Shown here piece by piece: positions 1 through 7,549 of a stretch of DNA of 64,000 bases (its first letter is position 1; every line of letters begins with the position of its first letter). Both the position numbers and the translations under genes were made by a program. Origin of the DNA: JAKFEE01 sp036675815 (lineage in GTDB: Bacteria; Pseudomonadota; Alphaproteobacteria; Rhodospirillales; Magnetospirillaceae). Location: assembly GCA_036675815.1 (NCBI GenBank), contig JAKFEE010000050.1, positions 1-64,000 on the forward strand, written 5' to 3'. The notes below the pieces were generated by a model. It was not told the origin of the DNA. It saw only the letters and a list, made by a program, of their open reading frames with translations, and did no database searches.

Positions 1-182
1 GGCGGCGGCCGCACCGCCACCCGTGGCGCCACCGCGGTGCGCTCGCCGCCGAGGCGGCTGCCGATCACCACGCCGACGCCCAGCACCACGATGGCGGCAA
101 AAACCAGCGACATGGCGCCGGCGAGACGCCGCAATGGAAATGCGGCCTTGCCCTTGCCGCCGCGCTTCTTCTTACCGGCCAC
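1..182 (-). CDS. Partial single-pass membrane protein, N-terminal part only
   Basis: An open frame runs off the left edge. From a GTG at 182 (upstream GCGGGA could be its ribosome site) it reads VAGKKKRGGKGKAAFPLRRL, a strongly basic cytoplasmic start, followed by a hydrophobic stretch (AGAMSLVFAAIVVLGVGVVI, residues about 23-42) and a proline/arginine-rich linker. That is the layout of a single-pass inner-membrane protein with its main domain in the periplasm, such as a SPOR-domain protein or a divergent polysaccharide deacetylase, but the defining domain is outside the window, so no function is assigned. A longer reading frame on the same strand lacks such a pattern. Confidence 0.5.
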   Translation of the reverse strand, partial: MAGKKKRGGKGKAAFPLRRLAGAMSLVFAAIVVLGVGVVIGSRLGGERTAVAPRVAVRPP

Positions 183-296
183 CGAACCATGTCCCGCCTT
201 GACGCCACTGGCGCATCCTTTACATCCGGATGCGCGGGCGCGGCAACCCGCGGCCGCCGGAGGACCGATTTTGCCACGGCCGCGGGCAAAAACTCT

Positions 297-320
297 CCCT
301 CTCCCGCTTGCGGGAGAGGG
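297..320. repeat. Extragenic hairpin repeat, family B
   Basis: A near-perfect palindrome with arms CCCTCTCCCGC / GCGGGAGAGGG. The same unit recurs at 16881-16904, 16978-17001 and, less perfectly, 51280-51310. It lies upstream of both flanking genes and could fold as RNA on either strand. Confidence 0.8.
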
Positions 321-385
321 TCGGGGGGAGAGCCGCGCCGCCCGCGCCGTGCGGCAATTATGTTGAGAACGGTGGCGTTGATCTA

Positions 386-400
386 GACCATTAAATGGTC
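386..400. promoter_or_regulatory. Palindrome, candidate vapBC operator
   Basis: GACCATTAAATGGTC has perfect 7-base arms around a single central A and lies 45 bases before the antitoxin start. Phd/YefM antitoxins usually repress their own operon by binding a short palindrome at the promoter, so this is the natural candidate site. The assignment is inference. Confidence 0.4.
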
Positions 401-445
401 CAGTTATGAACAAAGACGACTTGCACGGTCCAGATGGAGCCAGCG

Positions 446-703
446 ATGCGAGTGTCCGTGACGGAAGCCAAAGGACAATTGACGGAACTGGTCCGGCGGG
501 CGGAGGCGGGAGACGCAGTGATTCTGACCCGGCACGGCCATGCCGCCGTGCGCCTGGTACCGATCAAGGTTTCGCCGGATAGTAGGTCCCGCAGGGCACT
601 GCTCAAAGCCGTGCGGACCTCCGCCGCCGCAAAGGCGGCGCCCGGGCTGAGCGCGGCGCGCAGCCAGGACTTCCTTTACGGCGATGATGGCATGCCGGAA
701 TGA
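446..703 (+). CDS. Type II antitoxin, Phd/YefM (VapB-like) family
   Basis: An 85-residue protein starting MRVSVTEAKGQLTELVRRAE. The N-terminal VTEAKxxLxELVxRAExGxxVxLTRHGxxxxRLVP pattern is the dimerising DNA-binding fold of the Phd/YefM family; the basic, alanine-rich C-terminal half would wrap the toxin. The ATG at 446 is preferred over the in-frame ATG at 434 because GGAG sits 7 bases before it. The stop overlaps the toxin start (ATGA), so the two are translated together. Expected role: neutralise the PIN toxin next to it and, with it, repress the operon, probably through the palindrome at 386-400. Confidence 0.85.
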   Translation: MRVSVTEAKGQLTELVRRAEAGDAVILTRHGHAAVRLVPIKVSPDSRSRRALLKAVRTSAAAKAAPGLSAARSQDFLYGDDGMPE

Positions 704-1083
704 TCGCGGTTGATACGTCTGCACTGATAGCGATCATATTCAACGAACCTGAGGCCGATGACTGTTCCATGATCCTCGAAAGTGAGGACCGCCTGCTGAT
801 CTCCGCCGGGACGGTCGCCGAAGCGCTGATCGTCGCCGCGCGCCGCAATGTCGGCGACGAAATGACCAAACTGCTCGATGGACTCGGATTTGAGGTCGTT
901 AGCGTGACGCCAGCGGCAGCGCGCCGGATCGCCCAAGCTTATGAGCAATGGGGCAAGGCTGCTCATTCTGCGGCACTGAACTTCGGTGACTGCTTCTCTC
1001 ATGAGGTGGCCAAGGAGCATCGATGCCGTCCGCTCTATGTAGGCGAGGATTTTGCACGGACGGATGTTGAGCGTGCGTTTTGA
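700..1083 (+). CDS. vapC: PIN-domain ribonuclease toxin, VapC family
   Basis: A 127-residue PIN-domain protein of normal VapC length. The four acidic residues that hold the metal in the active site are visible: D5 (VDTSA), E41 (TVAEAL), D97 (NFGDCF) and D117 (GEDF). VapC toxins are site-specific endoribonucleases that cleave tRNA or rRNA and are held inactive by the partner antitoxin. The gene overlaps its antitoxin by four bases (ATGA), the classic antitoxin-first arrangement. All catalytic residues are kept, so unlike several other toxin-antitoxin genes in this window the pair looks intact. Confidence 0.9.
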   Translation: MIAVDTSALIAIIFNEPEADDCSMILESEDRLLISAGTVAEALIVAARRNVGDEMTKLLDGLGFEVVSVTPAAARRIAQAYEQWGKAAHSAALNFGDCFSHEVAKEHRCRPLYVGEDFARTDVERAF

Positions 1084-1226
1084 ACGCACGCGGATAGCCA
1101 CGCTTGCGATAAAATTCGCTCCCCTGGGCGCGGCCAGGGAAACCGGACCACTCTGGGTGGAGAACGGCGGTCGGGCTCCCATGTCAGGAAAGAGTTGAGG
1201 GAAACGGCGTACGGAAAGGACAGGCC

Positions 1227-1700
1227 ATGGCCAAGAACACGATCTGCCTGTGGTACGACAAGGACGCCGAGGCGGCTGCCCGCTTCTACGCCGTGACCTT
1301 TCCCGACAGCGCCGTGGGTGCCGTGCACCGTGCTCCCAGTGACTACCCGTCCGGCAAAAAGGGCGATGTCCTGATGGTCGAATTCGTAGTGGCCGGAATA
1401 CCCTGCCTCGGCCTCAACGGCGGCCCCGTCTTCAAGCACAACGAGGCCTTCTCGTTCCAGATCGCCACGGACGATCAAGAAGAGACCGATCGCTACTGGA
1501 AGGCCATCGTCGCCAATGGCGGTCAGGAGAGCGACTGCGGTTGGTGCAAGGACAAATGGGGTGTCTCCTGGCAGATCACGCCGCGCGTGCTGACCGAGGC
1601 CATGGCGGCCGGCGGCGATGAAGCGAAGCGCGCGTTCGATGCGATGATGGGCATGAAGAAGATCGACGTCGCCGCGATCGAGGCGGCACGGCGCGGCTGA
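1227..1700 (+). CDS. VOC-family protein, PhnB / 3-demethylubiquinone methyltransferase-like domain
   Basis: A 157-residue cytoplasmic protein of the vicinal oxygen chelate superfamily, PhnB-like branch (Pfam 3-dmu-9_3-mt type). Diagnostic stretches are ICLWYDKDAEAAARFY at the start of the first beta-alpha repeat, the FKHNEAFSFQI strand in the middle, and ESDCGWCKDKWGVSWQITP, which is the family signature. Despite the historic name most members are not methyltransferases and their substrates are unknown. The start is set by AAAGGAC 7 bases upstream. It stands alone between the vapBC pair and a convergent exported protein gene. Confidence 0.85.
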   Translation: MAKNTICLWYDKDAEAAARFYAVTFPDSAVGAVHRAPSDYPSGKKGDVLMVEFVVAGIPCLGLNGGPVFKHNEAFSFQIATDDQEETDRYWKAIVANGGQESDCGWCKDKWGVSWQITPRVLTEAMAAGGDEAKRAFDAMMGMKKIDVAAIEAARRG

Positions 1701-1737
1701 CGATCCACTCCGGCGAGTGCCACCCGATCAGCACGAC

Positions 1738-2232
1738 CTATTTTGCCACGGCCTTGATCGCCTTCCAGTCGAAGCGCCGGGCCAGCGCCTCGCCCTCGCC
1801 GTCGGATAGCCCGGTGTAATTGAGGACGAACATCAGCGAATCGCCCATCCCCACCATCACCGCGCCCGATTTCTCGGTGCGGCTGTACTGGCGCGTGACG
1901 GTGAAATCATCCTGAGCCTCGGTGACGAAATAGCCGTCACCGGTCTCGATGCGCATCGCCTGATGGCCGGCACCGGCCGGCATCTGCCCGGCGGCGCCGG
2001 CGCCCCACATGATGGCGGCATCGGCCTGGGCCTCGCCCTTCTGATAGTTGCGGGTGGCGCTGGCCATCTTCTGCCCCGACAGGTCCATGCTCATGCCGTC
2101 GGCGGGCTCGGCCTCCCAACCGGGCAGGTCGACCAGCAGCGGCGTGAATTTCTGGTAGTCCTCGGCCTGCGCCGGGGCGGCAAGCAACTGAAGCACGGCA
2201 ACGAGAATGGCGGCGAATCGGATCATGGTCAC
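1738..2232 (-). CDS. Exported protein of unknown function
   Basis: A 164-residue protein with a clear Sec signal peptide (MIRFAAILVAVLQLLAAPAQA, cleavage expected after AQA near residue 23). The mature part begins EDYQKFTPLLVDLPGWEAEPADGM and contains alternating polar beta-strand-like segments (SATRNYQKGEAQADAAIMWG, FTVTRQYSR), with no cysteines or catalytic motif that I recognise. It is probably a soluble periplasmic protein. It is transcribed alone, convergent with the VOC gene. I do not recognise a family. Confidence 0.75.
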   Translation of the reverse strand: MTMIRFAAILVAVLQLLAAPAQAEDYQKFTPLLVDLPGWEAEPADGMSMDLSGQKMASATRNYQKGEAQADAAIMWGAGAAGQMPAGAGHQAMRIETGDGYFVTEAQDDFTVTRQYSRTEKSGAVMVGMGDSLMFVLNYTGLSDGEGEALARRFDWKAIKAVAK

Positions 2233-2357
2233 TCCCCCTCGATGCAGGCCATTCTCAGCAGGCCGTGGGGAATTGCAACACCGTTCCGCGATGTCGCCCC
2301 TGTGCGGCGCGCGCCAGGGTTGGTGGTGACAGTGTCGATGCCCGGATTGCCGGGCAA

Positions 2358-2434
<77 letters not shown>

Positions 2435-2438
2435 AACC

Positions 2439-2513
<75 letters not shown>

Positions 2514-2514
2514 A

Positions 2515-2589
2515 TGGCTCCGGAGGAGGGATTCGAACCCCCGGCCAAGCGGTTAACAGCCGCTTGCTCTACCACTGAGCTACTCCGGA
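2515..2589 (-). tRNA. tRNA-Asn (GTT)
   Basis: On the minus strand acceptor TCCGGAG pairs with CTCCGGA, the anticodon stem AGCGG/CCGCT carries anticodon GTT, the T loop is GGTTCGAATCC and CCA is encoded. It is first in the Asn-Thr-Asp transcript. Confidence 0.97.
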
Positions 2590-2774
2590 AAGGGAGGCGC
2601 TTGATAGCGCCCCGGCGCCGGCGCGTCAATAGGGATGCGCCGAACAGCAGGGCGACCAGTCGCCGGTCGGCCCACAATACCATGCGCCAGGGCCGGCGCA
2701 GACCTTCGCCCGATTGCCACAGCAACGACACGCGGCCCAGACTATGACGGTGGTGGACCACGCATGGGGGATCG

Positions 2775-2957
2775 ATGAGGGCGGACATTCCGAGGCAAAC
2801 GGTCGCATTCGATCGAATCCGCATCATCCGGCAGGGCGAGCGCCCGTTGACGGCGCGCGACTCGCTGCGCATCGCCTATGCCAGGTTCCTGAACTCCGCG
2901 GCGGTGCGCGATCTCGTCAGCCAAACCGGCCCCTGGCGCAAGCCCATCTCCGAGTAG
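2775..2957 (+). CDS. Possible small protein, unknown
   Basis: A 60-codon frame, MRADIPRQTVAFDRIRIIRQ onward, rich in charged residues and plausible as one or two helices. GGGGGA lies just upstream of the ATG, though close to it. No family is recognised, and the frame ends where a palindromic repeat begins (2964). It may be a genuine small gene or a remnant. Confidence 0.3.
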   Translation: MRADIPRQTVAFDRIRIIRQGERPLTARDSLRIAYARFLNSAAVRDLVSQTGPWRKPISE

Positions 2958-2963
2958 CGCAGA

Positions 2964-3020
2964 CGGAGCGCAGACCTCCAGGTCCGTACCTGGAATGCGG
3001 AGCTGGAGCTCCGCGCTCCG
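2964..3020. repeat. Paired extragenic hairpins, family C
   Basis: Two palindromes back to back: one around GACCTCCAGGTC and one around GCGGAGCTGGAGCTCCGC. The family recurs at 6816-6868, 18615-18667, 41473-41536, 59750-59817 and 63577-63598. Base changes in one arm are mirrored in the other. Confidence 0.8.
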
Positions 3021-3136
3021 GGCGCCAGACAGCTACAGTCGCGCGCTGGCACGGCTGAGTCGCGGCGCGGTTAGTCCGCCATGTATTGTGATACGCGCTA
3101 CGATGGGCCATATTCGCGTCGGGAAGGAGAATGCGC

Positions 3137-3433
3137 ATGTCTATCGCTGGCAGTCGCAAAGACCATCCGCTGTCCATGCGCCTACCCGATGCCGACCTCG
3201 CCATCATCGATCGCGCGGCGCAGTTGCGCGGCCGGTCGCGGACGGATTTCGTTCGCGAGGCGGCGGTACGCGCCGCCGAAGACGCGCTGATGGAGGCCGG
3301 TCTCATCCGCATGAGCCCGGAGGGCTTCGCCGAATTCATGGCTGTACTCGCGGCACCGTCGACACCAGTGATGCCTATGGTCGAGCTTGTCCGGCAACCG
3401 GCACCGTGGGAACGCGAGAGCGGGCAAGGCTGA
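3137..3433 (+). CDS. Ribbon-helix-helix antitoxin, DUF1778 (TacA-like)
   Basis: A 98-residue protein. The segment KDHPLSMRLPDADLAIIDRA followed by AAQLRGRSRTDFVREAAVRAAEDAL is the DUF1778 ribbon-helix-helix fold, which binds the operon promoter; the C-terminal tail (SPEGFAEFMAVLAAPSTPVM) matches the toxin-binding segment of TacA-type antitoxins, where an Fxxf-type motif blocks an acetyltransferase toxin. The ATG at 3137 is chosen over 3131 because AAGGAG is spaced correctly only for the former. The partner acetyltransferase immediately downstream is truncated, so this antitoxin may be an orphan. Confidence 0.85.
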   Translation: MSIAGSRKDHPLSMRLPDADLAIIDRAAQLRGRSRTDFVREAAVRAAEDALMEAGLIRMSPEGFAEFMAVLAAPSTPVMPMVELVRQPAPWERESGQG

Positions 3434-3440
3434 TCGTCTG

Positions 3441-3785
3441 GTGACTTTGTCTGCGCCTGAGCCTTTGATTGCGGCGCACGACGTATCCCACTTCGCCTGC
3501 GGCAAGCCTGCCCTCGATCATTGGCTGAAAACCCGCGCCCTCTCCAATCAGGAAAAGGGCTTCACCGCCGTAATGGTGATTCATGATGCCGGACGCGTCG
3601 TCGGGTACTATGGACTGGCCCCAACGGCGGTCGTGCCTGCGGTGCTGTCGCGTTCGCTCAAAACCGGCCAACCTCCCAGTCCCGTACCCTGCCTGCTGTT
3701 AGGGCAACTGGCGACTGACGTGGGGTGGACGGGCCACGGCATCGGCACCGGTTCCGATCCATGGCCGACATCGCCGCATCGGTAA
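3441..3785 (+). pseudogene. GNAT acetyltransferase toxin, TacT-like, truncated
   Basis: From GTG 3441 the frame reads a normal TacT/AtaT N-terminal half: SHFACGKPALDHWLKTRAL, then GRVVGYYGLAPTAVV and CLLLGQLATDVGWTGHGIGTG, the last being the acetyl-CoA pyrophosphate loop (GxGxG type). Intact relatives continue about 50 more residues with a helix and a conserved C-terminal Tyr region. Here the frame changes directly after GIGTG and stops at 3785 after about 114 residues. A fragment resembling the next helix (MADIAASVRAAGIAVP) is visible in another frame at 3761-3811, so a deletion plus frameshift is the likely cause. The toxin should be inactive. Confidence 0.75.
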
Positions 3786-3813
3786 GGGCGGCGGGTATCG
3801 CGGTACCCTGATC

Positions 3814-4212
3814 TCAGCCTTTCTCCGCCCCCGCCAACTCCTCCAGGATCGGGCAATCGGGGCGGGTGTCGCCATGGCAGCGGCGCGTGAGGTCGAGCAG
3901 CGTGCGGCGCATGCCGTCGAGCTCGGCGATCTTGCGCTCGATCTCGGCGACATGGGCCAGCGCCACCGCCTTGACGTCGGCGCTGGCGCGGCTACGGTCG
4001 CGCCACAGTTCCAGCAGGTCGGCCACCTCCTTGACGGCAAAGCCCAACGAGCGGGCGCGATGGATGAAGCGCAGGGTCTCGACGTCCTTGCGGTCATAGT
4101 CGCGATAGCCCGAGGCCTTGCGGCCCGCCGCCGGGATCAGCCCGATCGACTCGTAATAGCGGATGGTCTTGGCGGGAACGCCCGAGAGGCCGGTGGCCTG
4201 TCCGATGTTCAT
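3814..4212 (-). CDS. cueR: MerR-family copper-responsive regulator CueR
   Basis: A 132-residue MerR-family activator. Residues 1-70 form the winged helix (MNIGQATGLSGVPAKTIRYYESIGLI), followed by the long dimerisation helix. The metal loop has C112 and C120 (CHGDTRPDC), the same spacing as the two Cu(I)-binding cysteines of E. coli CueR, and no third thiol that would suggest mercury or zinc. It begins four bases after the copA stop, so copA and cueR share a transcript. CueR twists promoters that have an over-long 19-base spacer; one such promoter lies upstream of copA (6761-6791), giving a self-activating copper circuit. Confidence 0.93.
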   Translation of the reverse strand: MNIGQATGLSGVPAKTIRYYESIGLIPAAGRKASGYRDYDRKDVETLRFIHRARSLGFAVKEVADLLELWRDRSRASADVKAVALAHVAEIERKIAELDGMRRTLLDLTRRCHGDTRPDCPILEELAGAEKG

Positions 4213-4216
4213 GCCC

Positions 4217-6616
4217 CTACTCCTTCCACCGGCGCAGCAGCAGCGAGTTCGACACGACGCTGACCGACGAGAACGCCATGGCGGCGCCGGCGATCACCGG
4301 CGTGAGCAAGCCGAAGGCTGCCGCCGGGATGGCGACGACGTTGTAGACGAAGGCCCAGAACAGGTTCTGGCGGATCTTGTCGTAGCTGGCCCGCGACACC
4401 GACAGCGCCGCCGGCAGCAGGCCGGGGTCGCCGCGCATCAGGGTGATGCCGGCGGCGTGCATGGCGATGTCGGTGCCGGTGCCCATGGCGATGCCGATGT
4501 CGGCGGCGGCCAGCGCCGGCGCGTCGTTGACGCCGTCGCCGACCATGGCCACCACCCGGCCCTGGCCCTTGAGGCGCTGCACCTCGGCCGCCTTGCCCTC
4601 GGGCAGCACCTCGGCGACGACGTGCGCGACGCCGACCTGGGTCGCCACCGCCTGGGCGGCACGGCGGTTGTCGCCGGTGAGCATCACCGTCTCCACCCCC
4701 AGGTCCTTGAGCCGCGCCACGGCGCCGGCCGCCGACGCCTTGGCCGGGTCGGTGACGGCGATGAGGCCGCGCAGCCGGCCGCCTTCGGCGATCCACATGA
4801 CGGTGCGGCCGCCGGCCTCCAGCGCCTCGGCCCGCGCCGCCAGCGGCGTCATGGCGACGCCCCGCTCGTCCATCAGCCGGCGGCTGCCGATGATGACGGT
4901 GCGCCCCGCCACCTCGGCCTCCAGGCCGCGACCGGCGATGCCGCGGAAGGCCGCCAGCGGCTGCAGGGTCAGGCCGCCGGCGGCGGCCTTGTCGAGCAGG
5001 GCACGCGCCAGCGGGTGTTCGCTGCCCTGCTGCGCCGAGGCGGCCAGCAGCAACAGTTCCTCCGCCGCACCCGCCGCCGGGACGATGGCGTCCACCGCGG
5101 GGTGGCCCTCGGTCAGCGTGCCCGTCTTGTCGAAGATGACGACATTGGTGTGATGGGCGCGCTCCAGGGCTTCGGCGTCCTTGATCAGGATGCCGTGGCG
5201 GGCGGCGACGCCGGTACCGACCATGATGGCGGTGGGCGTGGCTAGGCCGAGGGCGCATGGGCAGGCGATGACCAGCACCGACACGGCGGCGACGAACGCC
5301 GTGGCGGGCTCGCCGGCGATTAGCCACCAGCCGAGGAAGGTCACGGCGGCGATGGCGACCACCACCGGCACGAACACCGCCGAGATGCGGTCGACCAGCT
5401 TCTGCACCGGCGCCTTGCTGGCCTGGGCGCCCTCGACCATGCGGATAATGCGCGAGATGGTCGAATCGGCGCCGACGGCAGTGGCGCGGACGCGCAGCAG
5501 GCCGTCGCCGTTGATGGCGCCGGCGGTGACGGCGTCGCCCGCCTCCTTCGGCACCGGCAGGCTTTCGCCGGTGATCAGCGACTCGTCCATGTGCGAGCGG
5601 CCGTCGGCCACCTCGCCGTCGACCGGCACGCGCTCGCCGGGGCGCACCAGCACCATCTCGCCCAGGATCACCGCCTCGGCCGGTACCTCGACCACCGTGC
5701 CGTCGCGCTCGACGCGCGCCGTGTCGGGGCGCAGCTTCATCAGGGCGCGGATGGCGGCCGAGGCCGAGCGCTTGGCCCGCGCCTCCAGCCACTTGCCGAG
5801 CAGCACCAGGGTGATGACCACCGTCGCCGCCTCGAAATACAGGCCCTCGTGGCCGTGGCCGAGCAGCGTGTACCAAACCGACAGGCCGTAGGCGGCGGTG
5901 GTGCCCAGCGCCACCAGCAGATCCATGTTGCCGGCGCCGCCCTTCAGCGATTTCCACGCACCCTCGTAGAAGCGCCAGCCGATCCAGAATTGCACCGGCG
6001 TCGCCAGGGCCATCTGCACCCAGGCCGGCGGCATCCACTGCACGCCGACAACCTCCAGGGCCATCGCCGCGACCAGGGGCAGTGTCAGAGCGGCGGCGAG
6101 CAGCAGCTTGAACAGCTCCTGCCGGCTCTGCCGCTCGCGCTCGGCTTCTTCCTGGGCGAAGCGGTCGGCGCCGTCGACGACCAACGTCGCGCCATAGCCG
6201 GCGGCCTCGACGGCGGCAATGAGGCGGGCGGCGCCGGCGACGCCGCTGAGCACGTCGACGCGCGCCCGCTCGGTGGCGAGATTGACGCTGACCTCGCGCA
6301 CCCCCGGCACCTTGCCCAGCATCTTCTCGATGCGGGCCGCACAGGACGCGCAGGTCATGCCGGTGATGGCCAGTTCGACGGTTTCGCTGGGCACGCTGAA
6401 GCCGGCCCCCGCCACCGCCTCGGCCACGCCCTCGGGCGAGGTGCGGGCGGCGTCGAACCGCACCGTCGCCCGCTCGCCGGCCAGGCTGACCGAGGCTTCG
6501 GCCACCCCCGGCAGCTTGCCGAGCACGCGCTCGAGCCGGGTCGAACAGGCGGCGCAGGTCATGCCGTGCACCGGCAGCGTGATGCTTTCCATGCGTTCGG
6601 CGGAGATGTGGCTCAT
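4217..6616 (-). CDS. copA: Copper-exporting P1B-type ATPase CopA
   Basis: A 799-residue inner-membrane pump that expels Cu(I) using ATP. Two N-terminal heavy-metal domains carry GMTCAAC (C21, C24) and GMTCASC (C89, C92). Then follow eight expected membrane helices, the actuator TGES motif, the CPC metal site (IACPCALGLATPTA), the phosphorylated aspartate in DKTGTLT, the SEHP signature of P1B pumps, and GDGVNDAPAL. The ATG at 6616 is chosen because AAGGA lies 5 bases upstream and it gives the usual length; the frame is open further upstream but through a repeat element. It is followed by cueR and preceded by a CueR-type promoter. Confidence 0.96.
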   Translation of the reverse strand: MSHISAERMESITLPVHGMTCAACSTRLERVLGKLPGVAEASVSLAGERATVRFDAARTSPEGVAEAVAGAGFSVPSETVELAITGMTCASCAARIEKMLGKVPGVREVSVNLATERARVDVLSGVAGAARLIAAVEAAGYGATLVVDGADRFAQEEAERERQSRQELFKLLLAAALTLPLVAAMALEVVGVQWMPPAWVQMALATPVQFWIGWRFYEGAWKSLKGGAGNMDLLVALGTTAAYGLSVWYTLLGHGHEGLYFEAATVVITLVLLGKWLEARAKRSASAAIRALMKLRPDTARVERDGTVVEVPAEAVILGEMVLVRPGERVPVDGEVADGRSHMDESLITGESLPVPKEAGDAVTAGAINGDGLLRVRATAVGADSTISRIIRMVEGAQASKAPVQKLVDRISAVFVPVVVAIAAVTFLGWWLIAGEPATAFVAAVSVLVIACPCALGLATPTAIMVGTGVAARHGILIKDAEALERAHHTNVVIFDKTGTLTEGHPAVDAIVPAAGAAEELLLLAASAQQGSEHPLARALLDKAAAGGLTLQPLAAFRGIAGRGLEAEVAGRTVIIGSRRLMDERGVAMTPLAARAEALEAGGRTVMWIAEGGRLRGLIAVTDPAKASAAGAVARLKDLGVETVMLTGDNRRAAQAVATQVGVAHVVAEVLPEGKAAEVQRLKGQGRVVAMVGDGVNDAPALAAADIGIAMGTGTDIAMHAAGITLMRGDPGLLPAALSVSRASYDKIRQNLFWAFVYNVVAIPAAAFGLLTPVIAGAAMAFSSVSVVSNSLLLRRWKE

Positions 6617-6674
6617 GGCGGTCCTTCTGCACTCGGGATGTGTGCGATCCAGGTCAGACCGTTCTCCTCTTACT

Positions 6675-6736
6675 CCGTCACCCCCGGGCTTGCCCCGGGG
6701 GTCCATGGATTGCCGGGTCAAGCCCGGCAATGACGA
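6675..6736. repeat. Composite hairpin repeat, family A, in the copA leader
   Basis: CACCCCCGGGCTTGCCCCGG forms one palindrome and GCCGGGTCAAGCCCGGC a second, in opposite orientation and bounded by CGTCA / TGACG. It lies between the copA promoter and copA, so it would be transcribed into the messenger leader. Confidence 0.8.
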
Positions 6737-6760
6737 ACGAAGATGATCCAACCCGATCTG

Positions 6761-6791
6761 ATAATTGGGCTTCCAGTAACTGGAAGGTCAA
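6761..6791 (-). promoter_or_regulatory. CueR-type copA promoter
   Basis: Read on the minus strand: TTGACC, then the 19-base spacer TTCCAGTTACTGGAAGCCC, then AATTAT. The over-long spacer with a CTTCCAG..CTGGAAG dyad directly after the -35 box is the hallmark of CueR-activated promoters and is very close to known copA promoters. It points towards copA, whose start is about 145 bases downstream. Confidence 0.85.
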
Positions 6792-6815
6792 GGGGGCCTT
6801 CGAAGAGGCAGCGTG

Positions 6816-6868
6816 AGCGCGGACCTCCAGGTCCGCCCTCATGCTGCGGACCGGAGGTCCGCGCTCCA
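6816..6868. repeat. Paired extragenic hairpins, family C
   Basis: GCGGACCTCCAGGTCCGC and GCGGACCGGAGGTCCGC lie 6 bases apart between the copA promoter and trpG. They differ from the copy at 2964-3020 by paired changes in the stem. Confidence 0.8.
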
Positions 6869-6958
6869 CCCCATGGCCATTGATCTCGGCCACGTCTCTT
6901 GACGCCCCGCCGGGCGGAGCGGCATTCTGCCCGCCTGTTTCCTATCCGGCCGGCATCC

Positions 6959-7549
6959 ATGTTCCTGCTCATCGACAACTACGACAGCTTCACCTACAAC
7001 CTGTGGCACTATCTCGGCGAACTCGGCGCCGAAGTGGTGGTGAAGCGCAATGACGCGCTGTCGGCAGACGAGGCCATGGCGCTGGCGCCGCAGGGCATCG
7101 TGTTGTCGCCCGGCCCCTGCGATCCCGACAAGGCCGGCATCTGCCTCGACCTGATCAAGCGCGCCGCCGGCCGTGTGCCGCTGCTGGGCGTGTGCCTGGG
7201 CCATCAGGCCATCGGCCAGGCCTTCGGCGGCCGCGTGGTGCGGGCGCCGGCGCCGATGCACGGCAAGACCAGCCCCATCCACCATGGCGGCCGCAACATC
7301 TTCGCCGGCCTGCCCAACCCGTTCGCGGCGACGCGCTATCATTCGCTGGTGGTCGAGCGCGCCAGCCTGCCCGCCTGCCTGGAAGTCACCGCCGAAACCG
7401 ATGATGGGCTGATCATGGGCCTGGCCCACAAGGAACTCGCCGTCTACGGCGTGCAGTTCCATCCCGAGAGCATTGCCTCCGAGCACGGCCACGCGCTGCT
7501 GCGCAACTTCCTCGACCTCACCCGCACCGCCGCCGGGAGCGCCGCCTGA
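6959..7549 (+). CDS. trpG: Anthranilate synthase glutamine amidotransferase subunit
   Basis: A 196-residue class I glutamine amidotransferase that releases ammonia from glutamine for anthranilate synthase, the first step of tryptophan synthesis. The N-terminus MFLLIDNYDSFTYNL is diagnostic, and the catalytic triad is C79 (LGVCLGHQ), H168 and E170 (QFHPES). The same subunit can serve para-aminobenzoate synthase in some bacteria. No trpE is in the window. Its stop shares a base with the trpD start (TGATG), so trpG, trpD and trpC form a coupled operon. Confidence 0.95.
   Translation: MFLLIDNYDSFTYNLWHYLGELGAEVVVKRNDALSADEAMALAPQGIVLSPGPCDPDKAGICLDLIKRAAGRVPLLGVCLGHQAIGQAFGGRVVRAPAPMHGKTSPIHHGGRNIFAGLPNPFAATRYHSLVVERASLPACLEVTAETDDGLIMGLAHKELAVYGVQFHPESIASEHGHALLRNFLDLTRTAAGSAA

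Noticed and set aside
4209..6733. Long reading frames in other frames and on the opposite strand of copA
   Set aside because: They are products of the high-GC third codon position: arginine/glycine-rich or histidine/glutamine-rich with no motifs, whereas the copA frame has every P1B ATPase motif.
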